This document shows, one piece after another, positions 54,781 through 64,000 of a DNA stretch of 64,000 bases. The notes beneath the pieces are model-generated. The model was given only the letters and a program-made list of their open reading frames with translations, was not told the DNA's origin and ran no database searches. A program made the translations under genes and the position numbers. The DNA comes from Gnetum montanum (taxonomy: Eukaryota > Streptophyta > Gnetopsida > Gnetales > Gnetaceae), in contig MNCI01010863.1 of the NCBI GenBank assembly GCA_015680685.1, positions 79,952 to 143,951 on the forward strand. The letters are read 5' to 3'. Position 1 is the stretch's first letter. The number at the start of each line of letters is the position of its first letter.

Positions 54781-55743
54781 TGATGAGACATGATATCGCA
54801 TGCACTGCGATATCGCGTACGCGATATCGCATCGTCCTTTGTGATATCGCGTACGCAATATCGCGGTCTACCGCTAAATCTATAAATAAGAGGTGGCACT
54901 CCCCTTATTTCCCATCCTAGGCTTAAAGTAGGGAAACTCTGGCGGTTTGATCACTCCAGAGATAGAATATTTTCCATGTGCCCGCAGTAGGAGTCCCCAA
55001 GTGAACGGATCTTTATTCGAGCAGCTTTGTACCTAAACGCAAGTTGTGTACGACAATAAAGACGAGCTTTGTGGATAAACCTTGTAGTGCATGGAATAGG
55101 ATTTATTACTTGTTATTTATTACATCTTATTTATTACCTGCATTAGCGAAGCATGAGTACGACTTGATTACGAGCATTGACGAATGTGTACGGCTAATCA
55201 AGGAATCAGCTGCTCATCGCGATTAGTCTCTCTCACCCTCAACTCCTAGAACGCGGGATGAGTATGACTTGATTACGAGCATCTCCGGATGTGTACAGCT
55301 AGTCAAGGAATCGGCTGCTCATCACGTTTAGGCCAGTTAAGTGCCTTAGTATGACCACTTCGAGCACGTGCGTTACGTGTGGTGATCCCAGTAATGATTA
55401 GCATTTGGTAGCCATAGTTGCATAGTTCAGGGTGTGTACGGTAAGTGGGAACGGATGTTGACGCTAGTTAATTTAGACTTAGGTCCTTAGTTAGAGTTAG
55501 TTAGCTTTCTCAACCCTTCACCCTTTAGCATAGGAGAAAAATTAAAAAGCTATAAAAATCATATACCTCGGACTTACTTAACCATACACCTTGACAACAA
55601 CAAGTAAGTCTGGGAAGACAACGAATGATTAACCCCAAGTGTTCCATGGGGCGTTTAGGCATTTAGTCTGCGGAGTTCGACCGGATCGCATGTGCTATGC
55701 TCGTTTCGTATGGTTGAGTGTAGGGGTACCTCGCCACTCATCA
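54781..55743 (+). repeat. 5' LTR of E4
   Basis: 963 bp, TGATGAG to CTCATCA. At 54807-54830 two GCGATATCGC palindromes flank GTAC, making one perfect 24-bp palindrome. More GATATC copies follow, then CTATAAATAAGAGG near 54888. It contains an internal imperfect duplication (about 55150-55226 and 55255-55330). Confidence 0.94.
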
Positions 55744-55744
55744 T

Positions 55745-55762
55745 TGGCACCGTTGCCGGGGA
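55745..55762 (+). other. Primer binding site of E4
   Basis: TGGCACCGTTGCCGGGGA, one G-to-A change from the tRNA-Asp complement. Confidence 0.87.
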
Positions 55763-55883
55763 CTAACTGTTTGTGCGTCGAATAGAACATAAAGGATATC
55801 ACTTACATCGTTGTGAGCCTTAACGAACCTTCGGGTTAATCAAGATAGAAATTTATATAACGGTGAATTAGCACACCGATAAA

Positions 55884-58800
55884 ATGCTTTCTTCTCATAA
55901 GAGCAACTCACCACCTAAGGACCACACACGAGACAGTCAGCAAGCTAAAACACATAACCAAAATCAGCCAAGTCCTAAAAAATATAAGATGACATATACT
56001 CATCCTGATGAGTATATTCCTAATTTTACTTTTATTCTCCATCAGGATGAGCAGCTGCGGTGGAGAGATTTACAAGGTAACATTGTGTTACCCCTAGATC
56101 GATCAATCTCTCACATGCTTTTCCGTGCCTTGGCATAGATAGACATGACTGAACTATATGTTGAATACATTGCAGAAGATTTTAACATGAGGGATTATTA
56201 TCCCACAAATGCCCAACGTATGAGAGACTTAAGGTAGGAGAGTCAACATGCACTGTTGAAGGGCAAGGTCCTGCACGTCCTTAGCAAAATAGGAGATGAG
56301 GAACCCCTTATCACGGGTTCTTTAACAAAAGATGTTCCCCCTCCTAACGATGGTGAGGAGGTTGGGTATTAGAACCTATGATCAATGATACATATCCCTG
56401 GTTCTGATGCCTGTGAACAACAACCACTTATGCTAAGGACGAGCACTTAGATTGTCACCACGATCGAGGTCGTAGCAACCAAAGAAAAGGCAAGAAACAT
56501 CGTCATGGCGATGGTTCCCCTTCTTCTTCCCCTTCTTCACATCACTCATCCTCTCCTTCCACACCTGGGCGTAGCCACCATGAACATAAATGTGAGGATA
56601 AAAGTAAGAAGGATGAAAGACCTCGACGGGAAAGTCGAGAGAGAGGACAAGGGCAAGGACGTAGGGAGAGTAGGGAACAACGCAGACATCACAGGCGTCA
56701 TGAAAGAGATGATCATGACGAGCCCCTACTCGCAACCCGAAGTATGCTTGACATAACGGAGGCAGTTAGGATTCCTACAAGGCATTTAAAAGATAGTTGG
56801 ATCAAACGATTAGACATGAATAACATCCCACAATTTGAAGGGGGATACAATGCTGATCCGCAAAATCATTTACGAGCATTCCACGATGCCTGTGCCTTGC
56901 AGAATATAGAAAATGAGTGGCAAAAACTTAAGTTGTTCCCAAGGACACTCACTAAAGAAGCAGAGAGTTGGTACCGGTCCTTAGAACCAGAAACCATTAG
57001 GAGGTGAAGTACGATGCTAGAACTATTCAATGAAAAGTATCAAACATACTCTAGAGTGTCCAATTTGCATAAGCAGATCCAAGGCTGGAAGCAAGGTAAA
57101 CATGAACCCTTGGATGCTGCCATGACCTGCTACTACACATTGTTATATTGTTTCCTAGGCCATGGGTACACTCAGCAGGATCAACTTCGCCACATCGTGG
57201 ATGGGCTAAGGCATGAAACTAGAAGAACCCTTGGAACTTATGCCCAAGGGAGACTCTCACAACTTAGAGCCCATGAAGTACGTAGCTTGTTGGAACAAGT
57301 AGCAAAAAAAAAGGGTGAGCTACACAAAAGGGAAAGTGTGGAAGAGTATAACCGTGATCCCTCCCTTCGAAAGAATGGAGTGAAATTTTGTGATGAAGAG
57401 GATGAGTCACCAATCGAAGAGTTGGTGAACTGGAAGACCTTGCCACTTCAAAAACTCACAACAGAAATAGCGGCTAAGGTAGATGACATATGGAGTTCCT
57501 TACACTCTAAAATTGAAGCTGTCTTAAAAATCATAGAAGAGTCTAAGGTAGAACAAAGTAGTGACAAAGGTAAGAAAAAGTGGAGAAATTTAAGCCCTAC
57601 ACATAACAAGGGTAAGGGGAAAATCACTAACTCCGATGTGGCTGTGGACTCTGACACAAATGATGACGGTGGATGTGAGATCTGCCATTATGATCATCCT
57701 AAGGGATGTTGCCCCATCATCTCACATCTATAGGAGTTTGGGGTGTATGCGCTTAATCCAAGACTCAACCAACGGCAAACACCCTGAAGGTTACCTTATC
57801 CACAAGGTAACCCAAGGCAGTTCCACCAACCACTAACGTATTATCCAAGTGGAACTTCACCACAGCCCATCGGATAGCATCAGCAGTGGCAATACCCACA
57901 GTCATGGGGGATGCCATCGTTGAAACATCAGTACCCTTACTAGTAGCCTGACCCTTATGGATATTATGTGTAGCAGCTGATTTCTCCAAGTGACTCTATG
58001 AGTCACACAACCCCCAACTATCACTACCAAGTTCGGGAGTACTTCAGAAGGACTCCTTCTCCTTCGGGAGACACTCCATACCCACACCATCCTCCTAATC
58101 TATCCCCACCTCTTCCACCACAAGTAGTTCCCATAACACCTCCTACTCCAACAATGCAAGGGGAAGTTCCTCCTCAACCGCAACAACGTCATGTTACGAG
58201 AGCTGTAAATATCCAACCTGCTGCTGGTTCTGACAACTGTAAAAAGAGAAGATCTTACTTCAGAACCAAAAGCCCAGACAAACTCTCGCAACAACAAGCG
58301 GTTGGGCCCATGTACACTCCTCCATCACCATCTAACACTTCGGAGAACACTTCAGTCCAACAGAGCGTAACGCATACGATTATGTTAACACATACCATAA
58401 TCGACTTGATTAAGGTAGGCCACCTTCCCAGGAAACTAACTAACCCCGGGAGTCCCTTAATCTATTTACAAATCACCAGGAACAAACCACATAGGGCTCT
58501 TCTTGACTCAGGTTCCGGAGTTAACTTAATATCACATGAGATGTATCATGCCTGGAACCTGCCACAGCTTAAGAAGAGTAACATTCAACTAGAGCTGGTA
58601 GACCAGTCCATCACCATTCCCTTGGGATTGGTGGAGGACATTATTACCACTGTGTGTGGTTGGTCTTACCCAGCTGATTTCCTGATGATTGAACTTAACA
58701 ACAACGTAGGGGACTTCTCAATTATAATGGGAAGGGCATGGCTAAGCACAGTAGATGCATGCCTTAGGATCCGCGATCTTTCCTTGGAAATCTCTAAGGT

Positions 58801-59200
58801 AAACATTTGTGGAAAGATCGAGAAGAGGAAAGTTCCATGCATCACATACAGTGATTCATCGGGTGATGACATGGAGGAAATGCCTCCATGTGACAGGTGT
58901 GCTCTTGAAACTTTGAACTAAAGATGCCTGTATGTAGCAACCACACAATAATTAGTAGACACCCCGTGGTTGACAGCTACTAGAAGGAGCAGAAAAATAT
59001 GCATGGAATGAACTGAGGAAACCCACGCCCATAACGAAGGCATAGACACATTGGAATATGAGTGTCGCCAACTTCCACCCCTTAATCTAAGATCATCATT
59101 TGGGAGAAGTTGGACACTTTTAAGAAACTCAAACAGGCGCTCATTGTTTTGGATCTCTCCCTTTCCACTCAGTCATGGGGGAGATGGCCACCTATGCTAA
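55884..59200 (+). pseudogene. gag-protease of E4, broken but best preserved
   Basis: Open from ATG 55884 to 56138 (MLSSHKSNSPP to LFRALA), where TAG stands for the CAA of E3. The basic Arg/His/Ser linker lies at about 56400-56740. The gag core at 56744-57733 has MLDITEAVRIPTRHLKDSWI, AESWYRSLEPE, QLRHIVDGLRHETRRTLG and the Cys/His cluster CEICHYDHPKGCCP. A Pro/Gln-rich segment follows. The protease frame 57998-58921 has LLDSGSGVNLIS, with the catalytic Asp kept, and IIMGRAWLS. The C-terminal part continues after a TAA at 58919 to SHGGDGHLC near 59200. Stops at 56235 and 57731 are TAG where E2 has CAG. A stop and a small shift also lie between the two core frames near 57006. Confidence 0.88.
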
Positions 59201-59219
59201 TCATATGGGGCCCTCAGTT

Positions 59220-59391
59220 CTTTTTTGATTTTTTTACACATTTTTGTTTTACAACATTTTTTGTTTTACAAATTTTTGTTTTACAAATTTCTTTAACTTT
59301 TCTAATTTTTGTTTTACAACTTTCTTTAACTTTTCTAGTTTTTGTTTTACACCATCGTTATACTTTTTCCATTTTTGTGTGTGTGTGTGTG
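59220..59391 (+). repeat. T-rich minisatellite and (TG)n in E4
   Basis: TTTTTGTTTTACA-like units, then TG repeats at 59376-59391, at the same place as in E2 but with different copy numbers. Confidence 0.8.
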
Positions 59392-61164
59392 CCATCCACC
59401 CTCTAAGTTTGTCCCATAATAAGCGTTCTTCATGATGCTATGAACTATTTTCATATTGATTGCTAATGTTTGGTTTTTACCTTTAAGTCACAATGTTGAT
59501 ACTAAGGTATGTTTCTTTTGATATGATAGGCAATGAGTTCACTTCATCCATCCATCCACCAGTTTCTATGGTCTCTCTCGGCTTGGAAATGTACAGTCCC
59601 TTCTTAATAAGAACTTAAACAAATCGGTGACTGGGCATTTCTCAAACTAAGGAAGGACTCAAGGATTGAAAAGGGTGTGACTTCAAGAGAACTTGATGCT
59701 TTTGTGTTGGTCATTCTCTTGGGTGCTTGAATGTTTCTTCTTGTGTTTTCTTGCCATTTCGATGTTACCCGATTATCGAAAGCTGAGACAATAAAAATAA
59801 TCAAGTCTTTGCATGGTGTGGTTCTCATGCATAAAAACACAAAAAAAAAACAAAAAAAAACAAAAAACAAAAAAAAGAAGAAGAAGAGAGAAAAAGTGAG
59901 AATTCAAAGCACACCCCTTAGACGGAATAAATACTTGGGCTACAAGCATTGGTTATGGAACCAAAAGTGTTCCCTCTAACTAAGGCCCTTCTCGCTTCTC
60001 ATTTTCTCATTTGTTTCGTCGGAATGGTGGTGTATCTTGGAGAGTGCATTCTTGTTGTCCAAGTGGATGGTTTAACCGAATGCGTTGATGCGAAGTCACT
60101 GGATGTGGTTGGTTTGCGGCTAGAGTTGGAATGAGATTTGCCAAGTCACATTAATCATCAAACACACAAGGGGCTGTACACCACCTTGTTCTTAGGATTC
60201 CATTCCATTCTCTTCTCTCCATCCTTCTCTACATTGTTCACCTCATTGCCGGTTGTATCATTAGTGTATATATTTTGGTTGATGCATTGTTTTTTTTTTT
60301 GGTAAATTCTTGTGGTTAAGACTTTAACTCTTGTTCCAAATGACATTCCCAGGGCCTATGGACTCTTTGAATGTAGGTTTGTCAGGGCATTAAGGACATG
60401 AGATTACTTTGGGGAGGACCCACTAACATTCCTATTTAGAGAATTAGTTAAATTCTTTCCCTTAACATTTTGCAATTAATTTTATTTTGTTCATTTCCAT
60501 CTTGACATCCATTTCATCGATGCCATAGTTGTCCCTTTTTATCTATCTTTCTTACTCCTTTTCTTTCTCCATTCTAACACTACCAGAGGTTCACGATTAG
60601 TCATGGGAGTACGTGGCCTGATTTTTTCGATTTTCTCCTAGCCCCGAAATTTTTGATTTTCTTCCTAACCCCTACACCTTCGGTAGTCATTAGTAACATA
60701 TTCCCAGATCCATATCAACCATACCACAACCTAGCCAATGGACTTACACCGTAGCAAAGTATCAACTGCATTGAGATTCATTTACCCTTGCTAATTAAGA
60801 TTGTGTTGTGTGTGTAGATGGCGACCATGTAATAATGAATTGGATCTAGAGCAAACACTTGGAATGGAGCAACGTTGAAGTAGCTATGCAAGGAGCAAGA
60901 TCGATGACGCACTTATGGATGGACAGCGAAGGCACAATCTTGGCGTTGGCAGCAGTAACACTTCTTTCTCTCTCTCTTTCTCAGCTACCAACTAAGGCCT
61001 GATATAATTGTAATAAGGTGTTCACCCTTGTTGTCATGAACACCAATTTTGTGAAGTCTTGTAATGATGATCTGTTCCCATGTCATCCCATTAATTTCAT
61101 TCCCCTCAATAATTCCATACCTTCCCGATATTATTGTAAGGAACTCGAGGATGAGTTTTCATTC
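59392..61164 (+). other. Non-coding 3' tail of E4
   Basis: It is collinear with the tail of E2. It includes the segment starting ATGGTCTCTCTCGGCTTGG (59566), broken here by stops, an A-rich run (59836-59885), the conserved GGCATTAAGGACATGAG block near 60385, and a second AGTCATGGGAG motif at 60599-60609. No enzyme domain seen. Confidence 0.72.
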
Positions 61165-61177
61165 AGTCGTGGGGGTA
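61165..61177 (+). other. Polypurine tract of E4
   Basis: AGTCGTGGGGGTA abuts the 3' LTR. Confidence 0.8.
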
Positions 61178-62130
61178 TGATGAGACGCGATATCGCGGCC
61201 GTCGCGATATCGCGTCGTCCCCTGCGATATCGCGTACGCGATATCGCGGTCCACCTCCAAATCTATAAATAAGAGGCGGCACTCCCCTTATTTCCCATCC
61301 TAGGCTTAAAGTAGGAAAAATCTGGCAGTTTGATCACTCCAAAGATAGAATATTTTCCATGTGCCCGCAGTAGGAGTCCCTAAGTGAATGGATCTTTATT
61401 CGAGCAGCTTTGTACCTGAACGCAGGTTGTGTACGACAATAAAGACGAGCTTTGTAGATAAACCTTGCAGTGCATGGAATAGGATTTATTACTTATTATT
61501 TATTACATGTTATTTATTACCTACATTAGCGCAGCATGAGTACGACTTGATTACGAGCATTGACGAATGTGTACGGATAATCAAGGAATCGGCTGCTCAT
61601 CGCGATTAGTCTCTCTCACCCTCAACTCCTAGAACGCGGGATGAGTATGACTTGATTACGAGCATCTCCGGATGTATACGGCTAGTCAAGGAATCGGCTG
61701 CTCATCACGTTTAGGCCAGTTAAGTGCCTTAGTATGACCACTTCGAGCACATGCGTTATGTGTGGTGATCCCAGTAATGATTAGCATTTGGTAGCCATAG
61801 TTGCATAGTTCAGGGTGTGTACGGTAAGTGGGAATAGATGCTGCTAACGCTAGTTAATTTAGACTTAGTCCTTAGTTAGAGTTAGCTAGTTTCTCAACCC
61901 TTCACCTTGATAGCATAGGAGAAAAACATTCAAAAGCTATAAAAATCATATACCTTGGACTTACTTAACCATACACCATGACAACAACAAGTAAGTCTGG
62001 GAAGACAATGAATGATTAACCCCAAGTGTTCCATGGGGCGTTTAGGCATTTAGTCTACGGAGTTCGATCAGATCACGTGTGCTACACTTGTTTCGTATGG
62101 TTGAGTGTAGGGGTACCTCGCCACTCATCA
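61178..62130 (+). repeat. 3' LTR of E4
   Basis: 953 bp. It carries the same 24-bp palindrome (61224-61247) and the same internal duplication as the 5' LTR. The first palindromic segment differs between the two LTRs by small insertions and substitutions. Confidence 0.94.
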
Positions 62131-64000
62131 ACAAAGGAAAGAAAGTAACCCATAATGTTGTTCTAGAAGAAATCAATGATGATACATTCATAATGGAAAA
62201 ACTACACCAAACCCATGAATCCCATTCATAGACACCTATCATTCGTCTATAGGAGCCTATCAAAGTATAATTGCAGTCAGCCCTTGTGAAAACACCTAGG
62301 AGAGATGTAGAAAACTCCACACATAGGCAAAGCTCAAGGCCTAGAGCTTTTGTAGAACTACATGAGAATAAATCACAGAGTCATAGAAGGAGAACCAATT
62401 GACACCATTTTCCAACTACTTCCTCTTTATCCTCATGATCATTAGTGGAATCCAACAAGAGGGAACAAAGACCCAAAGACTATGACAAGGAAAGATGTAG
62501 GAATCATGAGAGACATGAATAATGAAGAAGATACCTTGATGAAGAAGAAGATGACTATGAACAACAAAGAAATAAAATTAGGCATGAAGAGAGGGAATGA
62601 CACTATGAGCATCAAAGGGGTCACAACTACAACTAAGCCTATGAACCTGACAATCATGAAGAACCCCTACTAGCCATTGGTAGCATGATTAACATTAGAG
62701 AGGCAGTGTACATCCTTAGTAGGCACATAAGGGATATTCACATCAAGTGACTGGACATGAATAATATCCCCAAATTTAAAGGTAGATATAATGCAAATCC
62801 ATAGCACCATCTTCAAGCATTCCATGATGCCTATGCCCTTCATAATATCAAGAGTGATTGGCATACGTTAAAGTTGTTTCCCAAGACTCTCATCAATGAA
62901 GTAAAAAGCTGGTACTAATTCTTAGAACCAGAATCGATCCAAAGATGGAGTACCATGCTAGAGCTCTTCAATGATAAGTATCAAGCCTATTCAAAAGTCT
63001 CCAATTTAAGGAAATAGATCCAATGATAAAAGCAAGGGACACATGAATCCCTTGACATGATAGTGGGTAAACATTACTCTTTATTACATAGATGCCCAAG
63101 CCATGGATTTTTGCAAAGGGAACAACTAAGGCATATTATTGATGGGTTAAAGAACAAGACTAGAGAAACCCTTGGGGTATATGCCAAAGGAAGATTACCA
63201 AAAATGACAACCCATCAAATTCAAAGACTGATAGACTAGGTGGCCAAAGAAGAAGGAGAATTCAAGAAAAGGGAATCAGTTGAGGAATACAACTAAGATC
63301 CTATAATAAGGAAAAGAGATGTTAGAATGTGCGATAGATAAGAAGAAGAAACCTTAGAGGATGTCATTCAAAATAAGACTCTACCAATTCAAGAATTAGT
63401 CAATGACATTATAACAAAGGTGGAGAAAATGTGGGACTCAATAGATGAGAAATTTGGTACTGCATTTAAGATAGCGAATGAGAGGACTGAACAAGTGTTA
63501 AACAAGAACAAAGAAAAGAAGAAAAGAAGAGATAATAGATGAGAGAATTACAAACATAAAGAAAAAGTTGCTGCAATTGAGCAATTTACAAACTCTGGTT
63601 CAAGAGATGAGGAAGGATGCAAAGTATGCCAATATGAACATCCTAAGGGATGTTGTCTTATCATGGGCCACTTGCAAGAGTCTAGGGCATATGCACTTAA
63701 CTTGAGATTTTTCAAGAAGCAAATGCCAATATGATTACCTTACCCACAAGGTAATCTCAAACAACCCTTCCAACCATAATACTATCTAAGCAAAGCCTAT
63801 CCTTAGCCAAAGAGTAATACCAACATCAGTGGCAACAACCATAAGCATGGGAAATGCCACTGCTGAGGCAATAATACCCATATAGGTAACCATATCCTTA
63901 TGGATATTATGTTCAATGTCCAATCTTTCTAAGAAATGCTTCAATCCATACTTTCTCTCACTACTATCCACTAGAGTATTACAAGCCCACTACTCCAAGA
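62131..64000 (+). pseudogene. gag of ED, continued, broken
   Basis: After the duplicated ACAAA the gag text resumes: a charged linker (about 62440-62680), the core (MNNIPKFKG near 62757, then QLRHIIDGLKNKTRETLG at 63057-63239), a Lys-rich part near 63480-63560, and the Cys/His cluster with CQYEHPKGCC near 63625. Stops and shifts are frequent. The protease is expected beyond the right edge. Confidence 0.8.

Larger units (their letters stand above)
54781..62130 (+). mobile_element. E4: complete non-autonomous Athila-like element inside ED
   Basis: LTRs 54781-55743 and 61178-62130, primer site, gag-protease, T-rich/TG segment, tail and polypurine tract, 7350 bp in all. A perfect duplication ACAAA flanks it (54776-54780 and 62131-62135), and the ED gag text continues across. 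Its protein text is the best preserved of the family, and its primer site has one mismatch. No reverse transcriptase or integrase is seen in the 2 kb between protease and 3' LTR. Confidence 0.94.
53373..64000 (+). mobile_element. ED: gag-protease LTR element, cut by the window edge and by E4
   Basis: The LTR 53373-54256 is followed by a decayed tRNA-Asp primer site and gag (from 54403). Gag is interrupted at 54781 by E4 and continues at 62131 to the right edge. ED resembles EB more than E2 to E4: its gag begins MAST, and its Cys/His cluster reads QYEHPKGCC as in EB. The 3' LTR is outside the window. Confidence 0.85.

Overview
The window is nuclear DNA of a land plant, most likely a seed plant. 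It is AT-rich, its genes are split by GT-AG introns, and it carries a plant-type glutamate receptor-like gene, a cytosolic ribosomal protein gene with a telo-box promoter, and Athila-like LTR retrotransposons primed by tRNA-Asp. The species cannot be named from the sequence. There are three intact-looking host genes in the middle (about 29.5-51.6 kb), flanked by two blocks of nested, decayed retrotransposons (1-28.4 kb and 53.4-64 kb).

Left block. A partial element on the minus strand (E1, 1-1723) lies head to head with a complete plus-strand element (E2, 1757-9082), which is flanked by a 5-bp duplication, ATATT. After about 1.1 kb of older debris comes a diverged relative (EB, about 10180-28390, plus strand). 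Its 5' LTR is split by a complete minus-strand element (E3, 10476-17354), and its interior holds a solo LTR (22416-23244) and a decayed coiled-coil reading frame. Right block. Element ED starts at 53373 and runs off the window. It is interrupted by a complete element E4 (54781-62130; duplication ACAAA). All five carry, as far as visible, only LTR - tRNA-Asp primer site - gag - aspartic protease - about 2-kb tail - polypurine tract - LTR. I saw no reverse transcriptase, RNase H or integrase, so they look like non-autonomous gag-protease elements that depend on enzymes from elsewhere.

Host genes. (1) A SANTA-domain protein of the KNL2 (M18BP1-like) family, plus strand, 29582-38269. It has the N-terminal SANTA domain and the C-terminal CENPC-k motif that recognise centromeric chromatin. 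Its middle is an array of exons that repeat one another and all start and end in phase 0, and two of these are almost identical recent copies. This is the most unusual biology in the window. (2) A glutamate receptor-like channel, minus strand, 40370-45391; six exons join into an uninterrupted 974-residue protein with signal peptide, receptor domain, split ligand-binding domain and M1-M4. (3) Cytosolic ribosomal protein S14 (uS11), minus strand, 49664-51432; six coding exons give exactly 150 residues.

The host genes share no evident pathway. The retroelements share LTR ends TGATGAG...CTCATCA, clusters of CGATATCG palindromes upstream of a TATAAATA box, and a three-fold AGTCATGGGGG motif. Their stop codons fall mostly where related copies have CAG, as expected from deamination of methylated cytosine.
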